Shown here: in pieces, positions 40,871 to 52,792 of the stretch
How positions within the stretch are numbered: position 1 is the first letter of the stretch
Layout: each line of letters starts with the position of its first letter
Origin: Eunapius fragilis
Taxonomy: Eukaryota > Porifera > Demospongiae > Spongillida > Spongillidae
Direction of reading: 5' to 3'
Length of the DNA stretch: 64,000 nt
Assembly: GCA_963681505.1 (NCBI GenBank)
Contig: OY811979.1
Coordinates: forward strand, 5,825,910 to 5,889,909
The notes under the pieces: model-generated
Seen by the model: the letters and a program-made list of their open reading frames with translations, nothing else
Told to the model about the DNA's origin: nothing
Databases searched by the model: none
Position numbers and translations under genes: made by a program

Positions 40871-41588
40871 ATCGTGCAGCTATTCCCGTATCCTCTCCTA
40901 ACACCACAATTATTTCAAATTTCAAATATGGGAACCACTCTTTGACAAGATGGAGGCTTATATTACCCTCAATTTCAAGGCCTGGAACACTGCCCAGGAA
41001 ACTCAATTCTCCTCCCCCAAACCCCACCATGCGTGGGAGAGGGTGCACATGCCTGGTTCAATCGTGCACTGTGGCCCCTCATCTGCCGGTACAGGTTAAG
41101 GAAGAACCAGACTTGTGTACCCGTCAAAGAGACTAGTGGTGGACTTGTCAGAGACATAGGCTGTTGCAAGTGCAGCAGCCTATCTGACACGAGCACAGGA
41201 GATGGTAGCACAGGAGATGGATGCTAGTGGGTCAGAGTGCCCCTCAGATATACCCATGCTGTGCCAATCATGTATTCCCATGCTGTGCCAATCATATGTG
41301 CAAATCATGTACATGCATTGGCACAGAATACATGATTGGGTCATTCTATAGCAGATCACCCAATGACCCCTTGATTAAAACACTGCACTTTGTCAGATTT
41401 AGATGACATTTGGTATATATGACTGGGAAAGTTATCACACCTATTATCACCTTGTGTCATGAATCAGATTAGGAGATAATGGAGTTTTTATCTTTTATTA
41501 ACCATTCTGACCTCTCAGTGCTTGTACCCTCCCCTTCCTTTTTAACCAAAGGTCCAAACATAGCATGTAAGGTATCATTTTAAAGCTC

Positions 41589-43878
41589 TTAGCGTGCCAA
41601 ATCTCACAATTTTTAAATGTAATTATTATGTTAATAAAAGTGACTGTTACTGTGCAATGAAATATTTAACATTGTATTGCTCAAAAGGGATATGTAGTTA
41701 ATCAAAATGCCACCGCTCCCCCAAAGCCCTATCAATCTTTTTAGAAAATACGATGGCAAATCATACTGTTAGCAGACTATACGTATTGGTAGAAAGATTT
41801 CAAAGGTGGGTTCTGTGGCAGTAGGTGTTATAAAATTCATTCATATGCAGTGTTCAATATAAACAGAACAGAGGCGCATGAAACCTTACTTTGGCTAATC
41901 AACTCCTGAATGCTTTCTGTCTTGCATGCAACGCAAAATGTCGGGTACTTTGCATCTAAAATCGCAACTCTCGGAAAGTGCTTTGCGATCACGTACACTA
42001 ATATTTAAAGGGTGCACAACGTTACCAGTGATGAGATCGAGCTGCTATCGTTGCGTTCGAAGTTGTCTTCAACGCATATCCATGACATCTGCTTGCATCA
42101 CGAGCAAGTGTACTTGCACAAGTACTCCGCACTACAGAAAAAGTGCTGCAATGTCAATCTGCACAAAGACAACAAGCCAAGGGAAAAGTCTCTACGAGCT
42201 GAGAGATCACTATTGAGTGTAGGGCAAGTGCACTGGAAGTGGGCATCTCGCTGGTGCCAGGAGAGAAGCTAAGTTCATTGTGCAGGACGCACTGGCAGAA
42301 ATTGTCGGCCCAGGCCCCTGAAGAGCTCTTAACGGTTGTAGATGTACTATTTCCTGGTCCAGGTCCATCAACATCAGGTTTGAATGAAGAACTCCCTACA
42401 TCTATGTCTGCTTCTACTGATTCAACTTCAGATGAGTGTCACTCATGTGGTTGATACTGATGAAGTTATTCAGTATATTAACCTAAACCCTGTGAAACTC
42501 GGTAAGGCAAGAAGTACATGTGTATGTGTAATATGGGCAATTTATTGCAGGTGGTCTGAGCAGTACTCAGTGGTTACATTAGGTTCAAGACAAGTTTCAC
42601 AAGGTATCAGCTGTCCTCAAGAGAAGGCTGGAGGAGTCTTACCAGACATCATTTGAATGTCTAGGAGAGCCTGATGCAAAGAAAGCCAAGGAAGATGCCG
42701 GTGAACTTTCTTTGTAAAGACATCTGATGGAAAGTCTGAAAGACAAGTTCCATCAGAGTAAGTCCTACAAGGAGAAGCTACAGATACTTACACTGTTACC
42801 ATTCACCATTGAACAAACTCAGCACTTCTTCAGTACCACCAACTACATGGCGAAGAAAAGTAGATGTCAAAAGGTAGAAAGGTAACAGGAACTGAAGACT
42901 GAAGTGGCAGCATTCTACGAGTCAGACGAAGTTTCACGACTGTGCCCAGGGAGGAAGAATTCTGTGAGCGTTAGATTGCCCAGTGGTGAAAAAGGAAAGA
43001 GCATTAACGACTTGTACTTGCCAACCTGAAGGATTTATACTCTTCCTTCAAGGAGACACACCCTAATTCTAAAGTGGGGTTTTCAACCTTTGCTTCTCTT
43101 CGTCCTCCATATTGTGTTTTGGCTGGTTCACCAGGCACTCACAGAATCCCAAACTTGTGCTTCAGTCCCTCACTAAAGAGCTGGATCTTACTGAGTGCAT
43201 GAAGGCAGCTGTATGCAATATGGCGTCTGAAAAGTACATGATGCAAGAAGGTGTGGTGAATCTTTAGAGCTCATTGGAGGAGTTGGATCAGAACCATTCC
43301 TACTTCTGAGTGCATCATTGCAGGGGACTTCTCTGAGAACACCTCCTTCGTAGTACAGGATGCAGCTCAATTAAGGGTATCACTGGGAAAACACACAGGC
43401 AACACTGCACCCTTTTGTTGTGTACGTTCGAAATGGAGATGGTTCCCATGTAGTTGACAGGCACTGCGTTATCAGTGATACAACCCAGCATACAACCAGC
43501 ACTGTGTATGCCTTTCTGAAAATGTTATTAAAAGGCCTGAAAGTAAAGTATCCAGCCTTCAAAAAGGTCCACTACTTTTCTGATGGCTGTGCAGGCCAGT
43601 ATAAAATTAATAAACCTCTGTTTCCACCAATAGGACTTTGGGTTGCTGGCTATGTGGAACGTTCATGCGACATCCCACGGCAAGACTGCTTGTGATGGAA
43701 TAGGGAGTACTGCAAAGCGCCTCACACTTAAAGCCACCTGTAACGTCCTGTGTCCAACCAAATCATTACTGCTCGTGATATGTTCTCATTTAGTAGGTTA
43801 AATATTTCATTGCACAGTAACTGTCACCTTTATTAACATAATGATTACATTAAAAAATTGTGAGATTTGGCACGCTAA
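41589..43878 (+). mobile_element. DNA transposon with ~85-bp terminal inverted repeats
   Basis: The left end TTAGCGTGCCAAATCTCACA is mirrored at 43859-43878, and the match continues inward for about 85 bp with few differences. The interior holds a frame-broken protein gene described separately. The target duplication cannot be read because the 5' LTR of Gypsy-4 starts directly at the right end. The element is presumably old, given the interior decay. Confidence 0.75.
42000..43790 (+). pseudogene. Transposon protein pseudogene inside the TIR element
   Basis: Pieces in several frames: SDEIELLSLRSKL, VHWKWASRWC, LCRTHWQKLSAQAPEEL, KFHQSKSYKEKLQILTLLPF, TTNYMAKKSR, AAFYESDEVSRLCPG, then FASLRPPYCVLAGSPGTH, HYFSDGCAGQYK and MWNVHATSHGKTACDGIGST. 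I associate these blocks, in this order, with a widespread uncharacterised metazoan transposon protein (LRPKHCVLAG... and HGKGACDG motifs). Stops and frame shifts are frequent. Whether it is the transposase of this element or a captured gene is open. Confidence 0.55.
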
Positions 43879-46385
43879 TGTAACGCATGCGCAGCCCCTT
43901 TCTCTCAGGTGATCGACTAGTATGTGTAGATAGCTCTATTATTGTAGTGGACAGTGTGTGTGCCTATTTGACAGCTATTAGTGTTAGCTGCAACACCACT
44001 TACATTGGCGTAGTCGGCAAGACGATATGGCGCAGCGACTGCTGCCTGAACATTACAATGGAACAGGGAGCTGGCCAGAGTGGGCAGCGCACTTCGAGAA
44101 TGTTGCTGTAGTCAACAGCTGGGAGAGCGCCGAGGACAAATTAAAGTGGTTGCGGGTGTGGCTGACGGGGAAAGTCCAAACCGCTTTTTTTGCGGTTCCC
44201 GGAAACTGTCAGGAACAAACACAGTGAGAGCATGAAAGCACTTAACACGCGCTTTAATCCTGATTGCAAGCGAGAGCTGTACGTCGCTGAGCTCCAGTCA
44301 AGGAAGAGGCGAAAGGAAGAGGATTGGGCCTCATTTGGAGATGTCCTAAAGTTACTTGCAGACAAGGCCTACGCGGACCTCGAAGAGAAAGCAAGAGAGC
44401 GCCTCGCGCTGAACCAGTTCCTGGCCAAAATAGGTAACCCTCAGGTTGCATTCGGGTGAAACAAAAGTGCCCAAAAACTGTGGAGGAGGCCGTAATTGCA
44501 ACCATTGAGCTGGAGTCGTACCTTGGAACCGCCGTTACCCTTCTGGTTAACACAACTGTCCCCCAGATAGACACCGAGCAGACAAGCGCATCTGTGTCTT
44601 CAGTTACATCTCGTGCAAATAGTTCCCGAGAGAGAGATGCGTCGATGGACGGCGCGGAATCAATGGTTGCACCGTTTGGAACTGCGCATGGAGACCGGGA
44701 GAGATGTGGAGCAGAGGAAGAAGCGAGGAGCCACAATTTACTGGACCTGTGACAGAAAGGGTCATATTGCACGCTTTTGTCGAAGCCATAGTGAAGAACA
44801 GCAGCAGGAAAACTCCAGCACCTCGGTGGTAAGGACCAGCCACTAGCTGGAGGGACAATGCCTAATGACCCATGGTAAACCTGTCATTGTACCTACATTG
44901 TCTGTGTCGTGTGGAATTAGTTATCGCCTTAGAGGAGTAATTTTGTCTATGCCTGTTGATTTTGTGTTAGATACCAGAGCTGCTGCGTCTCTGATTCGTG
45001 AAGATGTCTGGAGCCGGATCTCCAAATTAGAAGATGCTCACGTGTACATCAGCTCCAGGAGTGGAAGGGCAAGAGACTGGTTGGCGTCAATGGTTCCGCA
45101 TTGTCTGTAAAAGGATTTGGGAAGTTTCTTGTGTTCTTGGGAGACAGAATGCGCCAACTGAAGTGACCCTCATTGTAACAAGTGACCACACCGTCCATGA
45201 AGCCATCCTTGGGTTAGATTTTGTTGAGAAGCATAAATGTCTGATTGACTTTAACATGAAAACCCTGACTTTCCTCATGATAGCTCATCTGTGCAGATCC
45301 AGTGCAGCCCCTCTGATGCTGCTGCATCTCTGCTTGGAGAGACTTTTGGACTGGTGACAATGGAGAAAGTGGTGGTACCACCTAGCAGTGAAGTGGAGCT
45401 GATGGTGATGCAGACTAGTGCTAACGAGGGTACGTGGCTCGTGGAGAGTGAAGCTTCCAGTCGCCTCGGAGTGATGGTGCTCGAGGTTTGGTATGTCCTG
45501 TCAAAAATGGGTTGATTCCTGTGCGGGTACTTAATCCTCGCAATGAGCAGGTAGTTCTAAAGAAAGGAGTGAAATTGGCTAAGATGGAGTCTATTGAAGA
45601 GAACTGCACTGTCAGAGTTTCAGCGATTGGTACGAAATGTAAACTGTCACAGGAAGACCAGTCGACTATTTGGAACATGGTGCTTGAGTCTGGTAACTGC
45701 ACCAGTGATGTTGAAAAGGAGCAGTTGTATTCACTCTTCACAGAATATTCGGACATTTGTCTCTCAGCAGCAGTGGACCGGGCCGCACATCAGTGATGAA
45801 GCATCATATCAACACAGGCGATGCCCAGCCAGTACATCGTCTTCCTCGCCGCATACCACAGGCCCGCAGAGTCGAAGTTAAACGGCTAGTTCAAGAAATG
45901 CTGGATCAAGGAGCCATTCAGCATTCGGACCGTCCCTGGTCATCTCCTGTGGTCCTCGCGAAGAAGAAAGATGGGTTGGCTAGGTTTTGACTATAGGAAG
46001 GTGAATGAAGTTACCCGGAAAGATGCGTATCCGTTACCTCGAGTGGACGATACTTTGGACACGCTAGGACAAAAGGTGGGTCGAAATATTTCACAACGCT
46101 GGATCTTAACTTGCTAGTGGATACTGGCAGGTGGAAGTTGCCGAGGAAGACCAGCCGAAGACTGCTTTCACCACACCGCGGAAGTCCAATTTAAAGTCAT
46201 GCCGTTTGGGCTGTGCAATGCGCTTGCCACCTTCCAGCGGTTAATGGACAGAGTTCTGAGCGGGTTGAAATGGTCGAGCTGCCTAATGTATTTTGATGAT
46301 ATCATCGTGGTAGGGACATCCTTTGCAGACCCCCTCTCCAATATTGGTGGCGTTCTTGCACGACTCCGGGGGGTGGGGCTGACAC
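43879..46385 (+). mobile_element. Decayed Ty3/Gypsy element related to Gypsy-1 (Gypsy-4)
   Basis: The solo 5' LTR (43879-44004, TGTAACG...CTTACA) is followed by the TGGCGTAGTCGGC primer site shared with Gypsy-1. Gag (WPEWAAHFENVAVVN, LNTRFNPDCKREL, CDRKGHIARFC) and pol fragments follow: FVLDTRAAASLIRE with R for G in the protease motif, PRRIPQARRVEVKRLV, YRKVNEVTRKDAYPLPRVDD and YFDDIIVVGTS. Each has counterparts in Gypsy-1 but is split by frameshifts. It ends in the RT at about 46385; no 3' LTR is present. Confidence 0.85.
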
Positions 46386-46391
46386 AGACTG

Positions 46392-46490
46392 CAGTGGCGT
46401 AGTCAGAGGGTTTCCTGAGCATATTCACTAAGGAATGAGTAATACCATGGTTGTGAATATACTCTGGAAACCCCTCGGGCTACGCCACTG
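46392..46490. mobile_element. Short palindromic MITE (99 bp)
   Basis: CAGTGGCGTAG at the left and CTACGCCACTG at the right, with complementary inner arms (GGGTTTCC/GGAAACCC). GACTG flanks both sides and may be a target duplication. CAGTGGCG-type ends occur in several animal DNA transposon groups, so I do not assign a superfamily. Confidence 0.7.
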
Positions 46491-46885
46491 GACTGACTCT
46501 CGAAATTACTTTTTCGTCAGAAAACGAGAAAGGAGCTTTCCAAGAGAAGTTCGATGCCGTCAAGAAGCTACTATTGCCCCAGGTTCCCCACCTCCCACAG
46601 CAAGGAACAATCTTATGGGAGTGGCTAGTCTCCCTGCTCTATAAGCCGTAATGGGCCTCTTGTGACCACCACATGCCTCTCACCTTTGGGTGGAAGAGGG
46701 GAGAGGGGTGGTAGGGGAGGGGGAGGATGAGTCATAACCTCTACAGAGATAAATTGCACCACTAACACACCAACCCAAGTTAAGCAATTTTTTTTGTTTT
46801 TTCTTCTTTTTTTTTTTCCAAAAGATGCGATCTACACGTGGTGTCGCTTGTCGTATCAAAACCAACATATATAAGAAATTGATTT
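46491..46885. other. Interval before the Ig-like gene
   Basis: No recognisable exon. There are a G-rich stretch at 46685-46730 (minus strand C-rich) and a T-run at 46789-46819. The signal-peptide exon follows, so this is the likely promoter region, but I see no certain core-promoter element. Confidence 0.35.
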
Positions 46886-47620
46886 ATGGCGTTGGAGATT
46901 AAATGTGTACTGTTGGTTATATTGTTGGCTGTAGGAGGTACGTCTCTTCATTTGTGAGTAGCACACTATAGCAGGAATTGTCTGGCGCTATAGCATGTGG
47001 TCACTGGGACTGGCTCCAGCACACAGTGGAAAGTATCAGGGCAGAACATATGTGATGGTGAAATAATCACATTACTATCGCAATATCCCCCATGTGCTGA
47101 AAGGGGAGTCCCCTCCTCCATTGGAAGGTGTGTTCCCCTGGTCGCATATAATGATGCAGTACTACCCCAGGGGGCAGGGCACTGCCAAAGATCGACACTT
47201 ATAGTCACAGGGAACCAAACAGTCGAGGGGGTGGAAGTCACATGCAGGGGATATGAGCAACCCTTCCATTATAATTGGAAGTGTAACCTTCCATATAGCT
47301 CGTATGTGTGCTCCCTTTGGGGGTTTTACAAGCTTTACTATCTTTACTATGTCCTCCTCCCCAGTCATTTGGCTTGAGTCTGTTCCCCACCAGCGAGAAA
47401 TATACAGTTTTTTGAACACTATGCTCAACCGGTACTACTCTTCATGACGGAAGCGCCCGCTACTACATCAGTAGCAGTAACACCACCTTCAAGATCCTTT
47501 CTTGACAGCTCTGGTAAGTACACAATACATGTATGTGATACGTTTGACGTTGCGTTGTAGGGATATTCACTGGTGACGATGACCATGATGACCAGAAGTT
47601 TTTCATTGTTGTGCTTCAGG
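46886..47620 (+). CDS. Secreted or membrane Ig-like receptor gene, 5' part (partial)
   Basis: The ATG at 46886 opens MALEIKCVLLVILLAVGG, a typical signal peptide, with a donor (GTACGT) just after it. The next exon (about 46991-47290) encodes an Ig-like or cysteine-paired domain: VVTGTGSSTQWKVSGQNIC, CAERGVPSS, GRCVPLV, GNQTVEGVEVTCRGYEQPFH. A further exon (about 47400-47516) encodes EAPATTSVAVTPPSRSFLDS, a Ser/Thr/Pro stalk, with a GTAAGT donor. A short acidic exon (GDDDHDDQK) may start at 47562. Beyond 47700 the locus is filled by hairpin elements and no transmembrane exon was found. Function is unknown; cell adhesion or recognition is an inference. Confidence 0.5.
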
Positions 47621-47730
47621 AATCTTTGTCATAGCCTCGTTCAGAGTTGTAACTCCATGGGTCCTCCATCATGGCAACTACAGTCATTTGTTCAGGCAAA
47701 CACATCTCCCTTTCCCTGCTACTATATACA

Positions 47731-48436
47731 AAGTAATAAAAACATTCTCTACACGAGAAGGTTGGTGGTATATAGGAATCAAAGGTGAGATGGTGGTGTA
47801 AAAAGCAAGGGAACAAGGCTTTTGATTGAAAAGGAAAAATGAAATAGACCTATATTAGCCGCATGTTGTCATATTTTAATGTGCGCGCTAATATAGGTCT
47901 ATTTCATTTTTCCTTTTCAATCAAAAGCCTTGTTCCCTTGCTTTTTACACCACCATCTCACCTTTGATTCCTATATACCACCAACCTTCTCGTGTAGAGA
48001 ATGTTTTTATTACTTGTTTCCTAAATTTTTCTGGTGCATTTGGTATTGTACTTAGTTCTTGAAACGCATAGAATAAGGTAGCATAAACGTCAACTTGCGC
48101 GATCATGACAGGTTTATATCGGAACCTACGCGAGTAGGTTCCATTGAAAAGGAAAAATGAAATAGACCTATATTAGCCGCATGTTGTCATATTTTAATGT
48201 GCGCGCTAATATAGGTCTATTTCATTTTTCCTTTTCAATCAAAAGCCTTGTTCCCTTGCTTTTTACACCACCATCTCACCTTTGATTCCTATATACCACC
48301 AACCTTCTCGTGTAGAGAATGTTTTTATTACTTGTTTCCTAAATTTTTCTGGTGCATTTGGTATTGTACTTAGTTCTTGAAACGCATAGAATAAGGTAGC
48401 ATAAACGTCAACTTGCGCGATCATGACAGGTTTATA
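47731..48436. repeat. Palindromic Helitron-like ends with 318-bp tandem duplication
   Basis: 47731-48016 is a ~286-bp palindrome of subfamily B (AAGTAATAAAAACATTCTC...). It is followed by ~100 bp and the terminal hairpin of the family. The block 47825-48142 is then repeated head to tail as 48143-48460 with no difference that I can see, period 318. It looks like a rearranged cluster of element ends. Confidence 0.75.
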
Positions 48437-49835
48437 TCGGAACCTACGCGAGTAGGTTCCATATAGGAATCCTGCAGTATCATGAATGTCATTAAAAAAA
48501 CGTCACTCGCGTCTAGCGGGACAGCCAAGAGTCGGGTCATTTCGCTTTTAGTGGCTATCGAGCAATATCAAAAAGGAGAACAGTTCTGCGTTATACATAT
48601 GTCATAAGACGGTGTACTTTTAGAGAACAAAAATACTCGTCCCCATCGTCCGTACCCAGTCCCACCTAAAATTTCTCCTTCGTCGTCGTCTTCTTCTTCT
48701 TCTTCCTTCCGGAGAGTATAACTCACGACAGGAACGTTTGTAAAGCACGCCATGTGTACCAATCGCTTCAGGATGTGTCCGCATGTTATCTTCAGGTATC
48801 TGTTAGACGCCTAACCGATCGGGCAATTGGCTGAAGCGAGTAGTACCTTATTTGGTGTTGATCTACAAATAGCACATTACATCAGCTATCACAATGTTCA
48901 TGACGCACCAGTATAATATAACCAGCGTTATCAAATTCGATGGTTTTACCATATAATCTCATGAGGACAATTCTGATTCCACTCGAGCATATAAAAGTGG
49001 AAAGATCCAGATGCTGCCAGATCTGCCAAACGTGCGTATGTCAAGCGCGGTACCGAAAGGAACAACAAAACGACCACCCAAAGGTACGTTTATACGGCAT
49101 CGATAAATGTTGGATCGATAAATTATAAGCATGCATATGGTATATCGCTAAAATGGAAGGAATAGTTTAGTTACAGCGGTAGAGATACTGTGTCTCTCCG
49201 TTTTACAGTAATATGCGCTGTTTGAAATGTGTGTATAACGCCAAAGTTGCTTACGTCAATTTGGTCATGTATTGTGGTGCATGGTTTATCTGATTATAGC
49301 GTGAGATCAGTTTACTTAGAGTGCATTTATTCTTTGTATTATATGGCTTCGTTTTTAACCTTTATCAATCCTTTGCTCCTCAATGGAGATAGTCTGGGGA
49401 CTAGTGTAAAATTTGGTACACACCTCAACAGAGTTGCAGATTCTAATATAAACCTGTCATGATCGCGCAAGTTGACGTTTATGCTACCTTATTCTATGCG
49501 TTTCAAGAACTAAGTACAATACCAAATGCACCAGAAAAATTTAGGAAACAAGTAATAAAAACATTCTCTACACGAGAAGGTTGGTGGTATATAGGAATCA
49601 AAGGTGAGATGGTGGTGTAAAAAGCAAGGGAACAAGGCTTCTGATTGAAAAGGAAAAATGAAATAGACCTATATTAGCACGCACATTAAAATATGACAAC
49701 ATGCTGCTAATATAGGTCTATTTCATTTTTCCTTTTCAATCAGAAGCCTTGTTCCCTTGCTTTTTACACCACCATCTCACCTTTGATTCCTATATACCAC
49801 CAACCTTCTCGTGTAGAGAATGTTTTTATTACTTG
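48437..49835 (+). mobile_element. Helitron-like non-autonomous element, subfamily B, full copy
   Basis: Starts A|TCGGAACC with a terminal hairpin (GGAACCTAC/GTAGGTTCC), then ATATAGGAATC and GAATGTCATTAAAAAAACG, a TCG/TTC triplet tract (48678-48708), a ~1-kb body, ~100 bp and a 3' palindrome (49548-49835). It ends ATTACTTG|T. A short frame around 48940-49085 ends QARYRKEQQNDHPK and is followed by AAAG|GTACGT, the same coding-exon end and splice donor as in the other subfamilies. Confidence 0.75.
49548..49835. repeat. ~288-bp palindrome (3' end of subfamily B)
   Basis: CAAGTAATAAAAACATTCTC mirrors GAGAATGTTTTTATTACTTG. The arms are nearly perfect, with a centre of about 25 bases. Its sequence differs from the subfamily A palindrome on both arms in step. 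Confidence 0.9.
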
Positions 49836-49836
49836 T

Positions 49837-50851
49837 TAGAATATGCAATTCTGTTGAGGTGTGTACCAAATATTACACTAGTCCCCAGACTATCTCCATT
49901 GAGGAGCAAAGGATTGATAAAGGTTAAAAACGAAGCCATATAATACAAAGAATAAATGCACTCTAAGTAAACTGATCTCACGCTATAATCAGATAAACCA
50001 TGCACCACAATACATGACCAAATTGACGTAAGCAACTTTGGCGTTATACACACATTTCAAACAGCGCATATTACTGTAAAACGGAGAGACGCAGTATCTC
50101 TACCGCTGTAACTAAACTATTCCTTCCATTTTAGCGATATACCATATGCATGCTTATAATTTATCGATCCAACATTTATCGATGCCGTATAAACGTACCT
50201 TTGGGTGGTCGTTTTGTTGTTCCTTTCGGTACCGCGCTTGACATACGCACGTTTGACAGATCTGGCAGCATCTGGATCTTTCCACTTTTATATGCTCGAG
50301 TGGAATCAGAATTGTCCTCATGAGATTATATGGTAAAACCATCGAATTTGATAACACTGGTTATATTATACTGGTGCGTCATGAACATTGTGATAGCTGA
50401 TGTAATGTGCTATTTGTAGATCAACACCAAATAAGGTACTACTCGCTTCAGCCAATTGCCTGATCGGTTAGGCGTCTAACAGATACCTGAAGATAACATG
50501 CGGACACATCCTGAAGCGATTGGTACACATGGCGTGCTTTACAAACGTTCCTGTCGTGAGTTATACTCTCCGGAAGGAAGAAGAAGAAGAAGAAGAAGAC
50601 GACGACGAAGGAGAAATTTTAGGTGGGACTGGGTACGGACGATGGGGACGAGTATTTTTGTTCTCTAAAAGTACACCGTCTTATGACATATGTATAACGC
50701 AGAACTGTTCTCCTTTTTGATATTGCTCGATTGCCACTAAAAGCGAAGTGACCCGACTCTTGGCTGTCCCGCTAGACGCGAGTGACGTTTTTTTAATGAC
50801 ATTCATGATACTGCAGGATTCCTATATGGAACCTACTCGCGTAGGTTCCGA
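49837..50851 (-). mobile_element. Helitron-like element, subfamily B, inverted truncated copy
   Basis: This is the reverse complement of 48437-49450 with only scattered substitutions (for example GGTCATTTCGC against GGTCACTTCGC). It lacks the ~100 bp before the palindrome. With the full copy it forms an inverted repeat with arms of about 1.01 kb and a loop of about 390 bp that is itself palindromic. Its own 5' end, at 50851, is A|TCGGAACC. Confidence 0.8.
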
Positions 50852-50899
50852 TTACCATTGCATAGCTACATAATTGTGTAGAAAGAGACGTCCATGAAG

Positions 50900-51640
50900 A
50901 ATGCAATTGAGAAGGTCAAAGCTCTTCTTAATTATGCATCGAATGGCAAGGTACAAGTTAATGTGTACTAACTGTTCCTACAGTATATGAACATATGAAT
51001 CTGACACATACAGTGGGTTATGACAGATGCTTGTGATAACTCTACATCAAATGCATACCACATAACTGTCCCATATCTGGCTGGAAGGTGAGTATGTACA
51101 TGTAGGTTATATTCTGTAGTATTACTTAACTCAGTTCTTGTAGAATTGTTGGAATGAATACAGTCTCACGAGCAGAAAACATGGAGTGGAACAGACAAGG
51201 GAGATTGTGTGTACAAAAGCAGTGATGGCTGATGTTGTGGCAAGGAGTATGTTGTGTATTGTGTAGTACAGGATGTGTCGTATTTTCAATGCAGGTCTGA
51301 ATGTTACTGAAGTTGCTCATGACTATCAGCCTCAAGTCACACGATTTTTCATTGACAAGCTGCATGCTACCAATTCATATGACACATGGCCTGGTAAAAT
51401 TTAAATGTGCTGCAATTAAAATTTAAATGCTATTAATGCTTTAAGAATGTCGTCAAGGAGATCAAAAAGGTCTCTATAGCAAATAGAAATGTTACCTGGT
51501 TCACAGAGCTTTCTGTTAAGAGTAAGTTGTAAATTTAAGTGATGACGTAACACTAATACAAGTGAATAGTGAAGAGCGCCAAGGCACACTTGTACTGGTG
51601 CTCATAAAAATTGTTAATTCGTTTAATAGTTAGTTAATCG
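50900..51640 (+). pseudogene. Transposon-derived protein remnant
   Basis: Exon-like pieces: MKNAIEKVKALLNYASNGK (50897-50951), WVMTDACDNSTSNAYHITVP (about 51014-51088), LNVTEVAHDYQPQVTRFFID with YDTWPG (about 51299-51393), VKEIKKVSIANRNVTWFTEL (about 51450-51520) and KSAKAHLYWC (about 51570-51605). YDTW followed by G-T-K-N-V-x-K and V-T-W-F-x-E-L-S then H-L-Y-W-C is a block order I associate with a widespread transposon-encoded metazoan protein. Stops between pieces and missing parts make it a pseudogene. The family name is not known to me. Confidence 0.4.
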
Positions 51641-52156
51641 ACCCCCCCACACCACCCCAAAAAATTACGTCAACTATGTAGTAATTAAAAAACGTATCTT
51701 GATTTTAACTTCATAATCCATACAAATCTGAAACTCAAATTTTTATAGTGGAAAGAAAAAAAATTCCGCTATATGCAAAAATGTTATAGAATTCAATTTG
51801 GAATTTTTTTTATGAATGTCCTCCAATGTATGGGGCATTTCTGGATATGGCTCGTTAGAGAATGTTTTTCTTTACTTGTTTCCTCTATCTTTTATATTAA
51901 TTATCATTTTTTATCGATTTAATTAATACTGGCAAGTTCCCCCCCCCCCCCCCCCCCTCCGCTTCGAGCAGACGCCCGCTTTTGTTTGGGATCACTGTAA
52001 GGAACGCGGGAGAATTCTAACACGTCGCGTCTGCTCTCCTCTTTTGTTGCACAATTCTAAATATGTAGATAAGGTTATTCCTAGCCCCACTTTGGTTACA
52101 ATCTGTTCTGCGATGTCAAGATCTCCAAGAGCACACTGCTTTCCTACGATATTTAT
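51641..52156. other. Non-coding interval with homopolymer tracts
   Basis: AT-rich sequence with a C run at 51938-51957. A TTAGAGAATGTTTTTCTTTACTTG stretch near 51854 resembles the end of the Helitron-like palindromes, so a degraded element end may lie here. Confidence 0.4.
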
Positions 52157-52792
52157 CGAGAGTTACGTTAGTAACTCTCATATAGGATTTGACCCCGATT
52201 ATGAATGTCATTAAAAAAACGCGACCCGCTTCTAACAAGACTCCCGACGAGCGGATGGCTTATCTTGTTATCGTCGTCGTACAAGAAGGTAACAACAAGT
52301 AGTTTCGTGTTTGTTTGATGTCACAGAACCGCGTGGTTGTAGAGAACAAAACAATTTTCGAAACTCGTACCCAGTCCCACGTATTTCTCGTTCTTCTTCT
52401 TGTTCTTGACCACGCATAACTCGGGATAGGAACACTTTTAAGAAATGAAAATCACACCAATGGCTTCAGAATTCGCTGGCATTTTCGCTTCTGTGGTCAA
52501 AACGTCTCGATGCTACATGACATATATCGGTGGTTGTGTTAGCAAATCACGTATAGTTAAGCTTACTGCACTGACACGACGCGGATAGGTCCTACTTCGC
52601 TCTTTATACGAAGTATTAGCAGTATACATCATGTAATCAAATGTGTACGGTCTGGGCACTACACGTAGTGGTAATTAACTGTGGCGATTATGTATTTTTA
52701 ACAACGTGCACGTGCGTACTATAATCGTTCTTGTTATTCGATCGTTGTAAGTTTGACGCTCTTTGTAACTTAGTGAAGTTCTTTTTTTTTTC

